Source: Streptomyces sp. RerS4
Lineage (GTDB): Bacteria; Actinomycetota; Actinomycetes; Streptomycetales; Streptomycetaceae
Assembly: GCF_023515955.1 (NCBI RefSeq)
Contig: NZ_CP097322.1
Location: 6,434,501-6,498,500 of the forward strand
Reading direction: 5' to 3'
DNA: 64,000 nucleotides
The translations under genes and the position numbers were made by a program. Of the stretch, positions 52,371-60,072 are shown piece by piece. The notes below the pieces were generated by a model. The model was not told the DNA's origin. It ran no database searches and was given only the letters and a program-made list of their open reading frames with translations. Positions within the stretch are counted from its first letter, which is position 1. Every line of letters begins with the position of its first letter.

Positions 52371-52405
52371 CCCCCTTACCCATCGGTAGCACGACGGTAA
52401 GGGGG
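52371..52405 (-). promoter_or_regulatory. Hairpin masking the amidase ribosome site
   Basis: CCCCCTTACC and GGTAAGGGGG form a perfect 10-bp inverted repeat with a 15-nt loop. In the amidase message the 3' arm carries the AGGGGGAGG Shine-Dalgarno, 8 nt before the GTG. It could be a translational switch or a DNA operator. Confidence 0.65.
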
Positions 52406-52465
52406 AAGGGTCGCGGGTGACTAGATCCGGCGGTGTGCGGAACCCGGGCGGCCGGCGGGGCGTCG

Positions 52466-53164
52466 TCAGATCCAGCCTTCCAGGGAGGCCATGAAGCCGT
52501 CGAAGTCGTCGCGGTGGATGGTGTGGCCGGCGCCGGCGACCGAACGGACCTCGAAGCCGCGCTCCCTGAGCAGGGCCGCCCGCTGCGGCGATATCAGGAA
52601 GCTGGGATCGGCGAGCTGCACCAGTGAGGGCACCACCGGCGCGGTCGGCAGCAGGTCCCGGTCGATGAGAGGGGCGACGGCGAGCGCGGTGGCCTCGTCC
52701 CACAGGGCCAGCGTCGCCAGCTCGATGTCCACGTCCGCCTCCTCCCAGCGCGGGTTCAGTGTCCGGATCCGCTTGCGGTCCGCCTGCTTGAATCGGGCGA
52801 ACGTCTCAGCGTCGAAATCCGTCCCGGGAAGGGTGGCCAGGTGCCAGGCCGGGTCGGAGAACACCGCCCGCTTCGGTTTCAGCCTCTCGACCGCCAGGGC
52901 CAGGGTCAGCCCGCCGAGGGAATGTCCGATGGCGAGGTCGGCGCCGGTGGGCAGGGTCTCGACCACGTCGTCCGCGAAGAGGGCCGGACTGTACTCGCCC
53001 CGGCCGCTGGCGCCGTGGCCGCGCAGGTCGACGGCGATCACCCGGTAGCCGCGGTCGGCGAGAGCCGGTCCGACGCGGCGCCAGGTGCGGTGGTCGGCCA
53101 TGATGCCGTGGATGAGGACGGCGAGACGCTCGCCGTCGCCCCAGGTCTCGGTGTGCAACTGCAC
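52466..53164 (-). CDS. Alpha/beta hydrolase
   Basis: 232 aa from GTG (AGAGAGG nine nt upstream). I-H-G-I-M-A-D-H-R-T-W (oxyanion HG, about 19), A-V-D-L-R-G-H-G-A-S (about 44), nucleophile in I-G-H-S-L-G-G (about 79-85) and catalytic His in G-A-G-H-T-I-H (about 213). Hydrolyses an unknown ester or related bond. A variant of the TTACACG motif lies 51 bp upstream, and the gene follows the MFS gene in the same direction. Confidence 0.92.
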   Translation of the reverse strand: MQLHTETWGDGERLAVLIHGIMADHRTWRRVGPALADRGYRVIAVDLRGHGASGRGEYSPALFADDVVETLPTGADLAIGHSLGGLTLALAVERLKPKRAVFSDPAWHLATLPGTDFDAETFARFKQADRKRIRTLNPRWEEADVDIELATLALWDEATALAVAPLIDRDLLPTAPVVPSLVQLADPSFLISPQRAALLRERGFEVRSVAGAGHTIHRDDFDGFMASLEGWI

Positions 53165-53214
53165 GGTGGGGTGCCTCTCTGGGTGTGGTGGGGGGTGTGG
53201 GTGCGGGCGGCCCT

Positions 53215-53232
53215 GGTTACACGAGTTAACAC
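53215..53232. promoter_or_regulatory. Variant operator GGTTACACGAGTTAACAC
   Basis: Carries the GGTTACACG half found at 54710, followed by GTTAAC, between CCCTG and CAGGG. Located just upstream of the hydrolase gene. Weaker member of the motif family. Confidence 0.5.
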
Positions 53233-53294
53233 AGGGGCGCACCGGCTGCGGAAATCAAGAGCAGACAGGGGCGGTGCGGGATGGCGCGGAGGAG

Positions 53295-53306
53295 TAACAC
53301 GTGTGA
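53295..53306. promoter_or_regulatory. Operator-like site TAACACGTGTGA
   Basis: Fits TNACACGTGTNA with central CG. Ten bp beyond the MFS stop and 130 bp upstream of the hydrolase. Confidence 0.65.
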
Positions 53307-53315
53307 TCCGGTCGG

Positions 53316-54566
53316 TCAGCGGACCCCGCGGATCGGCCGTACCGCCAACGCGCCCGCCGCCGCCAGCACGGCGGCGACGACGAACAGCGCGGTGTAGCCG
53401 CCGCTCACCGACACGATCGCCGAGGCGATGAACGGGGCGACGATCTGCGGGCCGGCGTTCGCGATGTTGAGGACGCCCATGTCGCGGGCCGCGTCCTCGG
53501 CCGTCGGCAGGACCATCGTCACGAGTGCGGTGTCGACCGCCATGTAGCAGCCGAACGCGAGCCCGTTGACCACGGAGAACGCCGGCATCGCCGCCCAACT
53601 CGTCGACACCGCCGGGATCAGGAGCGCGACCGCCGACAGCAGCGCGGAGGCGCCGACGAACAGCTTGCGCCGGTCGAACCGGTCGGACAGGTAGCCGCCC
53701 AGGACGGTGGAGACGACCATCGCCACGCTCGTCAGCGGCATCAGTATCGCCACCGCCGCCTCCGGCTCCATCCCCTCCGGCAGGACGGTGTGGTCCTGGA
53801 GCACGTACAACTGGTAGCCGCTCACCGCGAAGTACCCGAGCACGAGCAACGCCCGCCCGATGAAGGCCCAGCGGAAGTCGTGGTGACGCAGCGCGCCCGC
53901 GAAGGCGGCCAGCTGCGCCTTGGCGGCCAACGGCGCGCGGGCGGGCAGTCGCTGCTCGCGGGCGCCGAGGGTGAACAGCAGGGCCGATCCCGCCACGATC
54001 GCGCCGAAGACGAGGTAGCCGGTGCGGTAGTCCTCGGAAAAGGCGGCGCCGATGAGCGCCCCCAGGGCGGAGCCGACGGGCAGGCCGAGCCCGACGGCGG
54101 CGGAGGCTTTGCCCCGGGCCGTCATCGGCACCCGGTCGGGGACGACGGAGGTGATGGCGGCCTGGTAGACGTTCATGACGGCCTGGCCGAGGCACCAGGC
54201 GATGGTGATGAGCAGGATGGTGTCGGCGAAACCGAGCAGGTACATCGCCGGCACGGCGGCGAGACCGCCGCCGAGGATCCAGGGGTTGCGCCGACCGCTG
54301 CGGTCGGACAGGGCGCCGGCGACGGGGTTGAAGACCGTCGCGAAGATCGCGGAGACCCCCGCGATCAGGCCGAAGTTGGAAACCTTGTTCGCCGGGTCGA
54401 TGTGCTCGACCTGGAGCGCCAGGAGGATTCCGGCGACACCGACGTACAGGGTGTACATGGCGCTGTTGCCGACGAGCAGCAGGGGGAACAGTCCGCGTGT
54501 GGGCGTGGGGGCGGCGGACGCGTCGGGAGCGGCGGCGTTGCCGGTGTCGGGGGAGGAAAGGGCCAC
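53316..54566 (-). CDS. MFS transporter (sugar-type)
   Basis: 416 aa from GTG with AGGAGGG five nt upstream; about 12 membrane helices from residue 22. Typical MFS loops are D-R-S-G-R-R-N-P-W-I-L-G-G-G (loop 2-3, about 75) and D-R-F-D-R-R-K-L-F-V-G (loop 8-9, about 283). The H-I-D-P-A-N-K segment and loop patterns resemble glycoside/sugar symporter-like MFS proteins. Divergent from the LacI gene with the strongest operator (54710-54738) between, so a carbohydrate or related compound is the probable substrate. Confidence 0.92.
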   Translation of the reverse strand: MALSSPDTGNAAAPDASAAPTPTRGLFPLLLVGNSAMYTLYVGVAGILLALQVEHIDPANKVSNFGLIAGVSAIFATVFNPVAGALSDRSGRRNPWILGGGLAAVPAMYLLGFADTILLITIAWCLGQAVMNVYQAAITSVVPDRVPMTARGKASAAVGLGLPVGSALGALIGAAFSEDYRTGYLVFGAIVAGSALLFTLGAREQRLPARAPLAAKAQLAAFAGALRHHDFRWAFIGRALLVLGYFAVSGYQLYVLQDHTVLPEGMEPEAAVAILMPLTSVAMVVSTVLGGYLSDRFDRRKLFVGASALLSAVALLIPAVSTSWAAMPAFSVVNGLAFGCYMAVDTALVTMVLPTAEDAARDMGVLNIANAGPQIVAPFIASAIVSVSGGYTALFVVAAVLAAAGALAVRPIRGVR

Positions 54567-54709
54567 GGTGCCCTCCTGGGCAGCGAATTCGAGCGGATGA
54601 GGGGGTGCGCGCCGCCCTGGCACGCGGGCGGGAGTCGGATGGACGCGACAGGGCGGCGGCACGGCGCGGCACGTGAAGACACACCTGTGGTGCGGGCAGG
54701 TGGCGGGAT

Positions 54710-54738
54710 GGTTACACGTGTCAATGAATCGTGTAACC
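54710..54738. promoter_or_regulatory. Main LacI-type operator, GGTTACACG-N11-CGTGTAACC
   Basis: Perfect 9-bp inverted arms; the left arm is also part of the palindrome TTACACGTGTCA (54712-54723). It lies between the divergent MFS and lacI genes, where a LacI autoregulatory operator is expected; the central CpG is typical of LacI-family sites. Confidence 0.8.
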
Positions 54739-54808
54739 ACTGTGTAGCATTCGATTCCGGCCATCCGCTAGCCCTCGGATGTCACCGGTCTGGAAAGATG
54801 CCACGGCA

Positions 54809-55912
54809 ATGTCTCACTCACCGAAACCGCCGCACCCGCCGAAGATTCAGCAGCCTTCGCGCCCGTCGGCCTCGCCTGCGGCGGAGCCGTCACGGAACAC
54901 CTCCCCGCCCGCGCCGGCGTCCGCGTCCGCACCGGTACCAACCAGCGCCGACGTCGCCCGCCTGGCGGGGGTTTCACGTGCAACCGTGTCCTACGTCCTG
55001 AACAACGCCGAAGCCGTGCGCATCAGCGAGCCGACGCGACGCAAGGTCCGCGCGGCCGCCGAGGAACTGGGCTACGTCCCGCACGCCGCCGCCCGCAGCC
55101 TGCGCGCCGGCCACACCCGAATCGTGCTGATGCCGACGTCACACGTGCCGGTCGGCCCGCTCTACAGCACCTTCCTCAACGAACTCCAGTGGGCCCTGCG
55201 CCGCCTTGATTACACGGTTGTCCAGTACGGCAGCCTCGGCCTGAGCGGGGACGAGGCCGCCCTCGCCTGGGCGGAGCTACGGCCCGTCGCGGTGATCTCC
55301 CTCGGGGAGATCACCCTCACCCCGCGCAACGTCGCCACCCTCAAGCGGGCCGGCGCCCGCGCGGTCATCACCCTGGGGCCCGTCGGGGTGTCGGGGGCGC
55401 ACGCGCTCGTGATGGACCAGCGGGAGGTCGGGGCCCGAGCCGCCGCACACCTCGTCGGTCGGGGCCGGCGCCGCATCGGGGTCGTCGTGCCCGAGGAACC
55501 CGGGCTGGAGCTGTTCTCGACGCCCCGGCTGGAGGGGGCGCGATCGGTCGAAGAGGCCCGGATCGAGGCGCTGCCGATGGCCTACACGGAGGAGTCGGCG
55601 GCCGCCCTGGCCGCCCGCTGGAGCTCGCTCGGGCTCGACGCGGTGTTCGCGTACAACGACGAGTACGCGATGCTGCTGATGCGGGCCCTGCAGGACGCGG
55701 GCCTGCGCGTTCCGGACGACGTGGCGGTCATGGGCGCCGACGACCTGCTCATCGGACGGCTGCTGCGGCCCCGGCTCAGCACGGTGCAGATCGAACTGCC
55801 GACGGGGGACCACCTGGCCTCCCTGGTGGACCGCGTCGTGCGCGAACCGTCCGACCACACGGAACGACACGACCTGATGGCGGCGGCGGCCATCCACCGC
55901 GAGTCGACCTGA
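54809..55912 (+). CDS. LacI family transcriptional regulator
   Basis: About 367 aa (ATG 54809; ATG 54779 also possible). A Pro/Ser-rich N-terminal extension (about 1-45) precedes the DNA-binding helices T-S-A-D-V-A-R-L-A-G-V-S-R-A-T-V-S-Y-V-L-N-N (about 47-68, in blocks) and the hinge R-R-K-V-R-A-A-A-E-E-L-G-Y. A periplasmic-binding-like effector domain follows (I-V-L-M-P-T-S, G-L-D-A-V-F-A-Y-N-D-E-Y-A, V-A-V-M-G-A-D-D). The long extension before the HTH is unusual for the family. Its DNA contains motif-like strings at 54972 and 55139. Probably represses the MFS gene and itself. Confidence 0.93.
   Translation: MSHSPKPPHPPKIQQPSRPSASPAAEPSRNTSPPAPASASAPVPTSADVARLAGVSRATVSYVLNNAEAVRISEPTRRKVRAAAEELGYVPHAAARSLRAGHTRIVLMPTSHVPVGPLYSTFLNELQWALRRLDYTVVQYGSLGLSGDEAALAWAELRPVAVISLGEITLTPRNVATLKRAGARAVITLGPVGVSGAHALVMDQREVGARAAAHLVGRGRRRIGVVVPEEPGLELFSTPRLEGARSVEEARIEALPMAYTEESAAALAARWSSLGLDAVFAYNDEYAMLLMRALQDAGLRVPDDVAVMGADDLLIGRLLRPRLSTVQIELPTGDHLASLVDRVVREPSDHTERHDLMAAAAIHREST
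55139..55150. promoter_or_regulatory. Intragenic ACACGTG site in lacI-family gene (TCACACGTGCCG)
   Basis: Half-perfect copy of the motif within codons for Thr-Ser-His-Val-Pro; the Ser codon is TCA, rare in this genome. Confidence 0.4.
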
Positions 55913-56007
55913 CGAAGCCCGGCCCGGCCCCGCCGTCCGGGGGCCGGCCACGGCACCCGGGTGGCCTTTCTGGGGGCCGAGGTGGCCAGCCGCACAGCGG
56001 GGAGGGG

Positions 56008-56019
56008 TTACACGTGTTT
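56008..56019. promoter_or_regulatory. Operator-like site TTACACGTGTTT
   Basis: Intergenic, preceded by GGGG, 96 bp after the lacI stop and 664 bp before the thiolase gene. The left half matches the main operator exactly. Confidence 0.65.
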
Positions 56020-56149
56020 TCTCCGCCCCGGTCGAGGTCGAGCCCGTGCCGGCCTGCTGCCGCGGCACTGCGCGGCCGCGCCGCCCGCTACACCCGCCCC
56101 GGCGGGTACCACCACCGGGGCCCCGGCTCCCGCGCCGCTCGGCACCGGT

Positions 56150-56345
56150 CCGGCCCGGCCGGTACCGCCCGCCCCGGCCGGTACTGTCCCCGCCTCCGAC
56201 CGGTACCGTCCGCCCCGGCCGGTACTGCCCCCGGCTCCGGCCGGTTCCGCCTCGCCCCGGCTGGTACTGCCCCCGCCCCGGCCGGTTCCGCCTCGCCCCG
56301 GCCGGTACCGCCCCGGCTCCGACCGGCACCGCCCTGCCCCAGCCC
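56150..56345. repeat. CCGGCCGGTACYG-type imperfect minisatellite
   Basis: About nine degenerate units of roughly 18-24 bp with the core CCCGGCCGGTACCGCC or TTCCGCC. The palindromic core CCGGCCGG/GGTACC recurs, so the array can form stem-loops. Confidence 0.8.
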
Positions 56346-56682
56346 CGGGTCGGCTGCCACTGCCACGGCTCCCGGCCTTCGCGTTCCGCTGCATCCGCGC
56401 CGGCCGCGCGCCGTCTGGGGGGGGGCACCGTGTACCCGTCCCCTGGCGCCCCCGCCCGGACTGGTGGCGGGCTGCCCCCCGGCGGCGTCGGAGCCGCCGC
56501 CCGGCTACGCGCCCCCCGAGTCCCCGTACCTGGCTCAGAGGGCCGTTGACAGGGGGTGATGCGGCGGCGGAGACTGCGGGCGCGCGTCCCACCGGGCGTG
56601 CCGCCCGGCTGCGTGTCGCCGTGCCCACCACGGCACCGGTGGCGCCGCCGCCGCCCGTACGGATCCGCCCAGGAGAGCCGCC

Positions 56683-57882
56683 ATGAGCATCCGCACCGTT
56701 CGCGACGTGTACGTCGTCGACGCCGTCCGCACCCCGATCGGCAAGTTCGGCGGGGCCTACGCGGGAGTCCGGCCGGACGACCTGGCCGCCCATGTGGTGC
56801 GCGCCCTGGTGGACCGTACGCCCGACCTCGACCCGACGCGGATCGACGACGTCGTCTTCGGCGACGCCAACGGCGCCGGCGAGGACAACCGTGACGTGGC
56901 CCGCATGGCGGTGCTGCTGGCCGGGCTGCCGGTGTCCGTCGCTGGTGTCACGATTAACCGCCTGTGTGGATCGGGTCTGGAAGCCGTGATCCAGGCCGCG
57001 CGCGCGATCGCGCTCGGCGACGCCTCCGTCGCCATCGCGGGCGGTGTCGAGTCGATGAGCCGGGCTCCCTGGGTGGTCCAGAAGCCCGAACGCGCCTTCC
57101 CGGCCGGCCACCAGCAGATGTGGTCCACCACCCTCGGCTGGCGGATGACCAACCCGCGCATGCCCGCCGAGTGGACCGTCTCCCTTGGTGAGGGCGCGGA
57201 GTTGATCGCCGACAAGCACGGCATCAGCCGCGAGGCGCAGGACGCGTTCGCTCTCGCGAGCCACCGCAACGCCGCCGCCGCGTGGGCCGGCGGGCTGTAC
57301 GACGACGAGGTCGTGCCCTACCCGGGCGTGGACCTCACACGTGACGAGTGCATCCGCGAAGGCTCCACGATGGAGGCGCTCGCGCGGCTCAAGCCGGCCT
57401 TCCGGACCGACGGTTCGGGGACGGTGACGGCGGGCAACGCCTCCCCCCTCAACGACGGCGCCGCCGCCCTCATGCTCACCGACGAGGCCGGGCTCGCGGC
57501 CACCGGCCGCGAACCCCTGGCCCGCATCAGCGCCTCCGCCGTGACCGGAATCGAGCCGCAATTCTTCGGGCTCGGCCCCGTCGAGGCCGTACAGCGGGCT
57601 CTGGCCAAGGCGGGCCGCGACCTGTCCGAGTTGACGGCGTTCGAACTCAACGAGGCTTTCGCAGCCCAAGCGTTGGGTTGTCTCGCGGCCTGGCCCGAGC
57701 TCGATCCGGCCGTCGTCAACCCGCGCGGCGGCGCCATCGCCATCGGCCACCCCCTCGGCGCCTCGGGCGCCCGGCTCGCCGGATCGGTGGCCCACCAACT
57801 CGCGGCGGCGGGCTCGGGTACCGGCATGGCGGCGCTGTGCATCGGCGTCGGCCAGGGCATCGCGCTCGTACTGGAGCGCTGA
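56683..57882 (+). CDS. Thiolase family acetyl-CoA acyltransferase (PcaF/PaaJ-like)
   Basis: 399 aa. AGGAG seven nt before the ATG. Nucleophile Cys in N-R-L-C-G-S-G (about 90-96), His in G-H-P-L-G-A-S-G-A-R (about 352) and general-base Cys in L-C-I-G-V-G-Q-G (about 385). The length and V-R-T-P-I-G-K-F-G-G-A-Y resemble beta-ketoadipyl-CoA thiolases of aromatic degradation, but no pca or paa genes are near. It carries an ACACGTG site at 57335 using rare ACA and CGT codons. Confidence 0.93.
   Translation: MSIRTVRDVYVVDAVRTPIGKFGGAYAGVRPDDLAAHVVRALVDRTPDLDPTRIDDVVFGDANGAGEDNRDVARMAVLLAGLPVSVAGVTINRLCGSGLEAVIQAARAIALGDASVAIAGGVESMSRAPWVVQKPERAFPAGHQQMWSTTLGWRMTNPRMPAEWTVSLGEGAELIADKHGISREAQDAFALASHRNAAAAWAGGLYDDEVVPYPGVDLTRDECIREGSTMEALARLKPAFRTDGSGTVTAGNASPLNDGAAALMLTDEAGLAATGREPLARISASAVTGIEPQFFGLGPVEAVQRALAKAGRDLSELTAFELNEAFAAQALGCLAAWPELDPAVVNPRGGAIAIGHPLGASGARLAGSVAHQLAAAGSGTGMAALCIGVGQGIALVLER
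57335..57346. promoter_or_regulatory. Intragenic ACACGTG site in thiolase (TCACACGTGACG)
   Basis: Lies in codons CTC-ACA-CGT-GAC; ACA and CGT are both rare here, so the string is not explained by codon preference. Confidence 0.4.
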
Positions 57883-58071
57883 CCGTTTCCCGTACCACCA
57901 TCCCCGGCGCCCGCCCCGGCTGCACCGGCGCCCCGACCGCGTCGATCGTTTCCGGTCACCGTCACGCCCCAACTGCCCTATAACTGAACAGAAGTGGTGC
58001 CCCCGGGTCTGGCACGATGGCGCGTGCTGCCGCTCCCCGCCCCGCCCACCCCCCTCCGGAGGCCCCGCGCC

Positions 58072-59511
58072 ATGCCGCTCCTCGACCCGACGCTCTGGCA
58101 GGACGGACCCACCCTCACCGGGGGTACGGCACCGGTCGTCGAACCCGCGACGGGCCGTACCCTCGCCACCCTCGACCTCGCCTCGCCGGCCGACGTCCCG
58201 GAGGCCGCGGTACGGGCCCAGGCCGCGCAACACGAGTGGGCCCGTACCACACACCCCGAGCGGGCGGCCGTACTGCGCCGCGCCGGCGACCTGTTCACCG
58301 CGCACGCCGACGAGCTGCGGGAGTGGCTGGTGCGCGAGTCGGGCTCCATACCCGGCAAGGCGGACTTCGAACTGCACGTCGCCGCCCAGGAGTGCTACGA
58401 GGCCGCCGCCCTCGCCTCGCGCCCGGCCGGGCAGGTGCTGGCGAGCGAGGCGCCCCGGCTGTCCTTCACCCGACGGGTCCCGGCCGGGGTGGTCGGAGTC
58501 ATCGCCCCCTTCAACGCCCCCCTGATCCTCTCCATCCGGTCCGTGGCGCCCGCCCTCGCCCTCGGCAACGCCGTGCTCCTCAAGCCGGACCAGCGCACCG
58601 CGGTCTGCGGCGGCCTCGCGCTCGCCGCCGTGTTCGCGGCCGCCGGACTGCCCACGGGCCTGTTACACGTGTTGCCCGGCGGCTCCGAGGTCGGGGCGGC
58701 CGTCGTCACCGACCCCCGCGTGCGCGTCGTCTCGTTCACCGGGTCCACCACCGCCGGCCGTACGGTGGGCGAGCTGGCGGGCCGTCACCTCAAACGAGCC
58801 CACCTCGAACTGGGCGGCAACTCCGCCCTCGTCGTCCTCGCCGACGCCGACGTCGAGGCCGCCGTCGCCCAGGCCTCCTGGGGGTCCTTCTTCCACCAGG
58901 GCCAAATCTGCATGACCGCCGGCCGCCACCTCGTCCACGCCTCCCTCTACGACGAGTACGTCGAACGACTCGCCGCCCGCGCCGAGGCCCTCGCCGTCGG
59001 CGACCCGCACCGCGATCGCGTCCACCTGGGACCGCTGCTCGACCACGTCCAACTCCGGCGCGTCCACGGCCTGGTGGAGTCGAGCGTCGAACAGGGCGCC
59101 AAACTCGTCGCCGGCGGCACCCACCAGGACCTCTTCTACCGGCCGACCGTCCTCGCGGCCGTCGCCGACGACACCCCCGCCTACGCGGAGGAGGTCTTCG
59201 GCCCGGTGGCCCCCGTACGCTCCTTCGCGACCGAGGGCGAGGCCGTCGCCCTGGCCTCGGCGGGCCCCTACGGACTCTCGCTCGGCATCGTCACCCGCGA
59301 CGCCGCCCACGGCCTGGAGCTGGCCGACCGCATACCGACCGGCACCGCCCACGTCAACGACCAGACCGTCAACGACGAGGCCGTCGCCCCGTTCGGCGGC
59401 GTCGGCGTCTCCGGCACCGGCGCCCGCTTCGGCGGGGAGGCCAACCTGGACGCCTTCACCGAACTGCGCTGGACCACGCTGCGCGCCACCGCGCCCGGCC
59501 ATCCCTTCTGA
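58072..59511 (+). CDS. Aldehyde dehydrogenase (benzaldehyde/vanillin dehydrogenase type)
   Basis: 479 aa; GGAGG nine nt before the ATG. Catalytic Glu in L-E-L-G-G-N-S (about 246) and Cys in G-Q-I-C-M-T-A-G-R (about 281); NAD loop F-T-G-S-T-T-A-G-R (about 223). The segment A-P-F-N-A-P-L-I-L-S and the C-terminal P-F-G-G-V-G-V-S-G-T-G fit benzaldehyde-type dehydrogenases, converting an aromatic aldehyde to acid. It contains a TTA codon (58663-58665), so expression may depend on the bldA tRNA; the TTA is formed by an operator-like TTACACGTGTTG. Confidence 0.93.
   Translation: MPLLDPTLWQDGPTLTGGTAPVVEPATGRTLATLDLASPADVPEAAVRAQAAQHEWARTTHPERAAVLRRAGDLFTAHADELREWLVRESGSIPGKADFELHVAAQECYEAAALASRPAGQVLASEAPRLSFTRRVPAGVVGVIAPFNAPLILSIRSVAPALALGNAVLLKPDQRTAVCGGLALAAVFAAAGLPTGLLHVLPGGSEVGAAVVTDPRVRVVSFTGSTTAGRTVGELAGRHLKRAHLELGGNSALVVLADADVEAAVAQASWGSFFHQGQICMTAGRHLVHASLYDEYVERLAARAEALAVGDPHRDRVHLGPLLDHVQLRRVHGLVESSVEQGAKLVAGGTHQDLFYRPTVLAAVADDTPAYAEEVFGPVAPVRSFATEGEAVALASAGPYGLSLGIVTRDAAHGLELADRIPTGTAHVNDQTVNDEAVAPFGGVGVSGTGARFGGEANLDAFTELRWTTLRATAPGHPF
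58663..58674. promoter_or_regulatory. Intragenic operator-like TTACACGTGTTG creating a TTA codon
   Basis: Ten-base identity with the main operator within codons TTA-CAC-GTG-TTG of the aldehyde dehydrogenase. Both Leu codons are very rare in Streptomyces. Confidence 0.55.
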
Positions 59512-59594
59512 CCGTACGGTTCCCCCTCGCGCGGAATTCGACGGCCGCGCCGATCGTTCACCGAGCACACGCAGCAACCAGGAGGTCAGGACCC

Positions 59595-60029
59595 GTGGCT
59601 ACAGTCGAGCTCACCAAGGAGAACTTCGACCAGACGGTCAGCGAGAACCCGTTCGTGCTGATCGATTTCTGGGCGGGCTGGTGCCGGCCCTGCCTCCAGT
59701 TCGCCCCCGTCTACGAGAAGGCGGCGGAGGCCAACCCCGATCTGCTCTTCACGAAGGTGGACACCGAGGCCCAGCAGGAGCTGGCCGCGGCGTTCCAGAT
59801 CACCTCCATCCCGACCCTGATGATCGTCCGGGACCAGGTGGCCATCTTCGCGCAGCCCGGCGCACTCCCGGAGGCCGCGCTGACCGACCTCATCGGCCAG
59901 GCCCGCGCCCTCGACATGGACGAGGTCCGCGCGAAGATCGCGGCGGAGGCGCAGGGCGACGCCGGGACCGCGAAGGACCGGCAGGCGGGGGAGGCGGCGG
60001 GGGAGGCCCCCGGCACGCCGGAGGCCTGA
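59595..60029 (+). CDS. Thioredoxin-like protein with C-terminal extension
   Basis: 144 aa from GTG with AGGAGG nine nt upstream. The active site is W-A-G-W-C-R-P-C (about 23-30; R in place of the usual G between the cysteines' neighbours), with cis-Pro in S-I-P-T-L-M-I-V (about 75). An acidic Ala/Glu-rich tail (about 115-144) extends beyond the normal 105-residue fold. Cytosolic dithiol-disulfide exchange is expected. 43 bp before the flavin disulfide reductase. Confidence 0.93.
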   Translation: MATVELTKENFDQTVSENPFVLIDFWAGWCRPCLQFAPVYEKAAEANPDLLFTKVDTEAQQELAAAFQITSIPTLMIVRDQVAIFAQPGALPEAALTDLIGQARALDMDEVRAKIAAEAQGDAGTAKDRQAGEAAGEAPGTPEA

Positions 60030-60072
60030 CCTTGCGGCGCGCCGCCCCGGGCATGCGGTGACACTGGACCGC

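Larger units (their letters stand above)
55913..56682. other. 770-bp gene-free region with minisatellite and operator-like site
   Basis: Between the lacI and thiolase genes. It holds an operator-like site (56008), an imperfect GC-rich minisatellite (about 56150-56345), a run of nine G (about 56417), and TTGACA at 56545 without a good -10. All six frames are open but none shows a family signature or ribosome site. Confidence 0.6.

Noticed and set aside
55961-56686. Proline/arginine-rich open frames over the minisatellite
   Set aside because: All six frames are open, no ribosome site or recognisable domain; product would be a simple translation of the repeat.
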